Shown here one piece after another: positions 61,601 through 64,000 of a stretch of 64,000 nucleotides of DNA. The position numbers and the translations under genes are program-made. Below the pieces are notes generated by a model. The model made no database searches. It was not told the origin of the DNA and saw nothing but the letters and a program-made list of their open reading frames with translations. Location of the stretch: positions 206,883,934-206,947,933 of the forward strand of contig CP136063.1 of assembly GCA_032622095.1 (NCBI GenBank), written 5' to 3'. Positions within the stretch are counted from its first letter, which is position 1, and each line of letters begins with the position of its first letter. The DNA is from Siphonodentalium dalli. Lineage: Eukaryota; Mollusca; Scaphopoda; Gadilida; Siphonodentaliidae.

Positions 61601-64000
61601 CCATGTAAACCAAGGAGAGGGGCCACACCTGTAAACCAAGGAGAGGGGCCACACCTGACATGTGAATGTAAACCGAGGAGAGGAGCCACACCTGCCATGT
61701 AAACCAAGGAGAGGGGCCACACCTGCCATGTAAACCAAGGAGAGGGGCCACACCTGTCATGTTCTCAGTGAATGTAAACCAAGGAGAGGAGCCACACCTG
61801 CCATGTAAACCAAGGAGAGGAGCCACACCTGCCATGTAAACCAAGGATAGGGGCCACACCTGCCATGTAAACCAAGGAGAGGGGCCACACCTGTCATGTT
61901 CTCTGTGAATGTAAACCAAGGAGAGGAGCCACACCTGCCATGTAAACCGAGGAGAGGAGCCACACCTGCCATGTAAACCAAGGAGAGGGGCCACACCTGT
62001 CATGTAAACCAAGGAGAGGGGCCACACCTGTCATGTTCTCTGTGAATGTAAACCAAGGAGAGGAGCCACACCTGACATGTGAATGTAAACCAAGGAGAGG
62101 AACCACACCTGCCATGTAAACCAAGGAGAGGGGCCACACCTGCCATGTAAACCAAGGAGAGGGGCCACACCTGCCATGTAAACCAAGGAGAGGGGCCAAA
62201 CCTGCCATGTAAACCAAGGAGAGGAGCCAAACCTGCCATGTAAACCAAGGAGAGGAGCCACACCTGCCATGTAAACCAAGGAGAGGGGCCAAACCTGCCA
62301 TGTAAACCAAGGAGAGGGGCCAAACCTGCCATGTAAACCAAGGAGAGGGGCCACACCTGTCATGTAAACCAAGGAGAGGGGCCACACCTGACATGTAAAC
62401 CAAGGAGAGGAGCCACACCTGCCATGTAAACCAAGTAGAGGGGCCAAACCTGCCATGTAAACCAAGTAGAGGAGCCAAACCTGCCATGTAAACCAAGGAG
62501 AGGAGCCACACCTGCCATGTAAACCAAGGAGAGGGGCCAAACCTGCCATGTAAAACAAGGAGAGAGGCCACACCTGTCATGTTCTCTGTGAATGTAAACC
62601 AAGGAGAGGAGCCACACCTGACATGTGAATGTAAACCAAGGAGAGGAGCCACACCTGCCATGTAAACCAAGGAGAGGAGCCAAACCTGCCATGTAAACCA
62701 AGGAGAGGAGCCACACCTGTCATGTAAACCAAGGAGAGGAGCCACACCTGCCATGTAAACCAAGGAGAGGGGCCACACCTGCCATGTAAACCAAGGAGAG
62801 GAGCCACACCTGCCATGTAAACCAAGGAGAGGAGCCACACCTGCCATGTAAACCAAGGAGAGGAGCCACACCTGTCATGTTCTCTGTGAATGTAAACCAA
62901 GGAGAGGAGCCACACCTGACATGTGAATGTAAACCAAGGAGAGGAGCCACACCTGCCATGTACACCAAGGAGAGGGGCCAAACCTGCCATGTAAACCAAG
63001 GAGAGGAGCCAAACCTGCCATGTAAACCAAGGAGAGGGGCCACACCTGTCATGTTCTCTGTGAATGTAAACCAAGGAGAGGAGCCACACCTGACATGTGA
63101 ATGTAAACCAAGGAGAGGAGCCACACCTGCCATGTAAACCAAGGAGAGGAGCCAAACCTGCCATGTAAACCAAGGAGAGGAGCCACACCTGCCATGTAAA
63201 CCAAGGAGAGGAGCCACACCTGCCATGTAAACCAAGGAGAGGAGCTACACCTGACATGTGAATGTAAACCAAGGAGAGGAGCCACACCTGCCATGTAAAC
63301 CAAGGAGAGGGGCCAAACCTGCCATGTAAACCAAGGAGAGGAGCCAAACCTGCCATGTAAACCAAGGAGAGGAGCCACACCTGCCATGTAAACCAAGGAG
63401 AGGGGCCAAACCTGCCATGTAAACCAAGGAGAGGAGCCACACCTGCCATGTAAACCAAGGAGAGGGGCCAAACCTGCCATGTAAACCAAGGAGAGGAGCC
63501 ACACCTGCCATGTAAACCAAGGAGAGGAGCCACACCTGCCATGTAAACCAAGGAGAGGAGCCACACCTGCCATGTAAACCAAGGAGAGGAGCCACACCTG
63601 TCATGTAAACCAAGGAGAGGGGCCAAACCTGCCATGTAAACCAAGGAGAGGGGCCAAACCTGCCATGTAAACCAAGGATAGGAGCCACACCTGCCATGTA
63701 AACCAAGGAGAGGAGCCACACCTGCCATGTAAACCAAGGAGAGGAGCCACACCTGTCATGTAAACTAAGGAGAGGGGGCACACCTGTCATGTTCTCTGTG
63801 AATGTAAACCAAGGAGAGGATCCACACCTGCCATGTGAATGTAAACCAAGGAGAGGAGCCACACCTGCCATGTAAACCAAGGAGAGGAGCCATACCTGCC
63901 ATGTGAATGTAAACCAAGGAGAGGAGCCACACCTGTCATGTAAACCAAGGAGAGGGGCCACACCTGTCATGTTCTCTGTGAATGTAAACCAAGGAGAGGA

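Larger units (their letters stand above)
15042..64000 (+). repeat. Giant minisatellite array, 26/31/37/44-bp units, runs off the window
   Basis: About 49 kb is made only of tandem units; by division this is on the order of 1,500 units (not counted one by one). Every unit has TAAACCAAGGAGAGG followed by GGCC or AGCC, then ACACCTG. Four length classes differ only in what lies between CCTG and TAAACC: nothing (26 bp), CCATG-type (31 bp), ACATGTGAATG (37 bp), or TCATGTTCTCTGTGAATG (44 bp). Common point variants are GGGGCC or GGAGCC, CCAAACCTG, CCATACCTG, GGATCC and AAATCAAGG. The array starts directly after the lectin exon and is still running at 64000. The plus strand has far more A than T, and CpG is absent from the canonical unit. 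Long minus-strand open frames follow from this composition and are not called as genes. Confidence 0.97.

Noticed and set aside
19254-63137. Short plus-strand frames with VNQGEGPHLPC and KPRRGATP words
   Set aside because: They last only until the TAA or TGA in the unit comes into frame; they are repeat translation, not genes.
15042-64000. CRISPR array
   Set aside because: There are no unique spacers, the units abut directly, and the context is metazoan.
15042-64000. Centromeric or telomeric DNA
   Set aside because: The unit does not resemble a telomere repeat, and nothing in the sequence itself indicates centromere function; a large satellite-like minisatellite is all that can be said.
15042-64000. 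Forkhead or SOX/TCF sites in units (TGTAAACC, AAACAAAGG)
   Set aside because: The canonical TGTAAACC differs from the forkhead core by one base, and AAACAAAGG occurs only in a few variant units; with so many units, near-matches to some factor are expected.

Overview
This is metazoan nuclear DNA. It has spliceosomal-type exon boundaries, a broken non-LTR retrotransposon, palindromic (fold-back) DNA elements, and a C-type-lectin-like domain split across exons. No bacterial operon, rRNA or CRISPR array is visible. The mix (secreted Thr-rich/C-type lectin gene, an invertebrate-type mobile-element gene encoding the SGCDTTSAF motif, GACCTT-rich minisatellites) suggests a marine invertebrate, perhaps a mollusc. 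That placement is an inference and cannot be settled from the sequence alone.

Layout, left part (1-15041). A degenerate reverse transcriptase of a Jockey/CR1-like non-LTR element lies at about 1271-2639. Three putative exons follow with matching intron phase 1: a Thr-rich mucin-like linker (4352-4636), the first half of a C-type-lectin-like domain (13808-13987), and the second half (14815-15086), which carries two consecutive in-frame stops. I infer that these are parts of one decayed or variant secreted lectin gene. Its 9.2-kb intron is filled with mobile and repeated DNA: a 31-bp duplication, a nested palindrome (5559-5768), a duplicated block with CTATTCCGAAGGTTC motifs (about 6045-6810), a four-copy 130-bp minisatellite rich in nuclear-receptor half-sites (7252-7766), a 3.57-kb fold-back element (8675-12246), and a 532-bp short-TIR element (13011-13542). 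The next intron holds a 340-bp MITE-like element (14044-14383). The fold-back element carries two head-to-head copies of a gene for a protein with FEN1/PIN-like acidic motifs and a Cys-rich tail. One copy is broken by two stops and a frameshift; the other is an open C-terminal half.

Layout, right part (15042-64000). The remaining 49 kb is one uninterrupted tandem array that starts directly at the end of the lectin exon and runs off the window. Units share the core TAAACCAAGGAGAGG followed by RGCCACACCTG and fall into four length classes (26, 31, 37 and 44 bp). All four differ at one hinge that contains repeated TGT triplets. The array is organised into higher-order repeats of many sizes (137, 1359, 1477, 1651, 2476, 3327, 3505, 4437 and 5515 bp and others), which rare diagnostic variants date relative to each other.

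No class length is a multiple of three and the minus strand of the canonical unit has no stop trinucleotide, so all three minus frames stay open for up to about 1,360 codons. I regard these giant frames as a by-product of the repeat, not as genes. The most unusual content is the array itself: its hinge-slippage architecture, frame invariance, near-absence of CpG, nested duplication history, and origin at the edge of a lectin exon.
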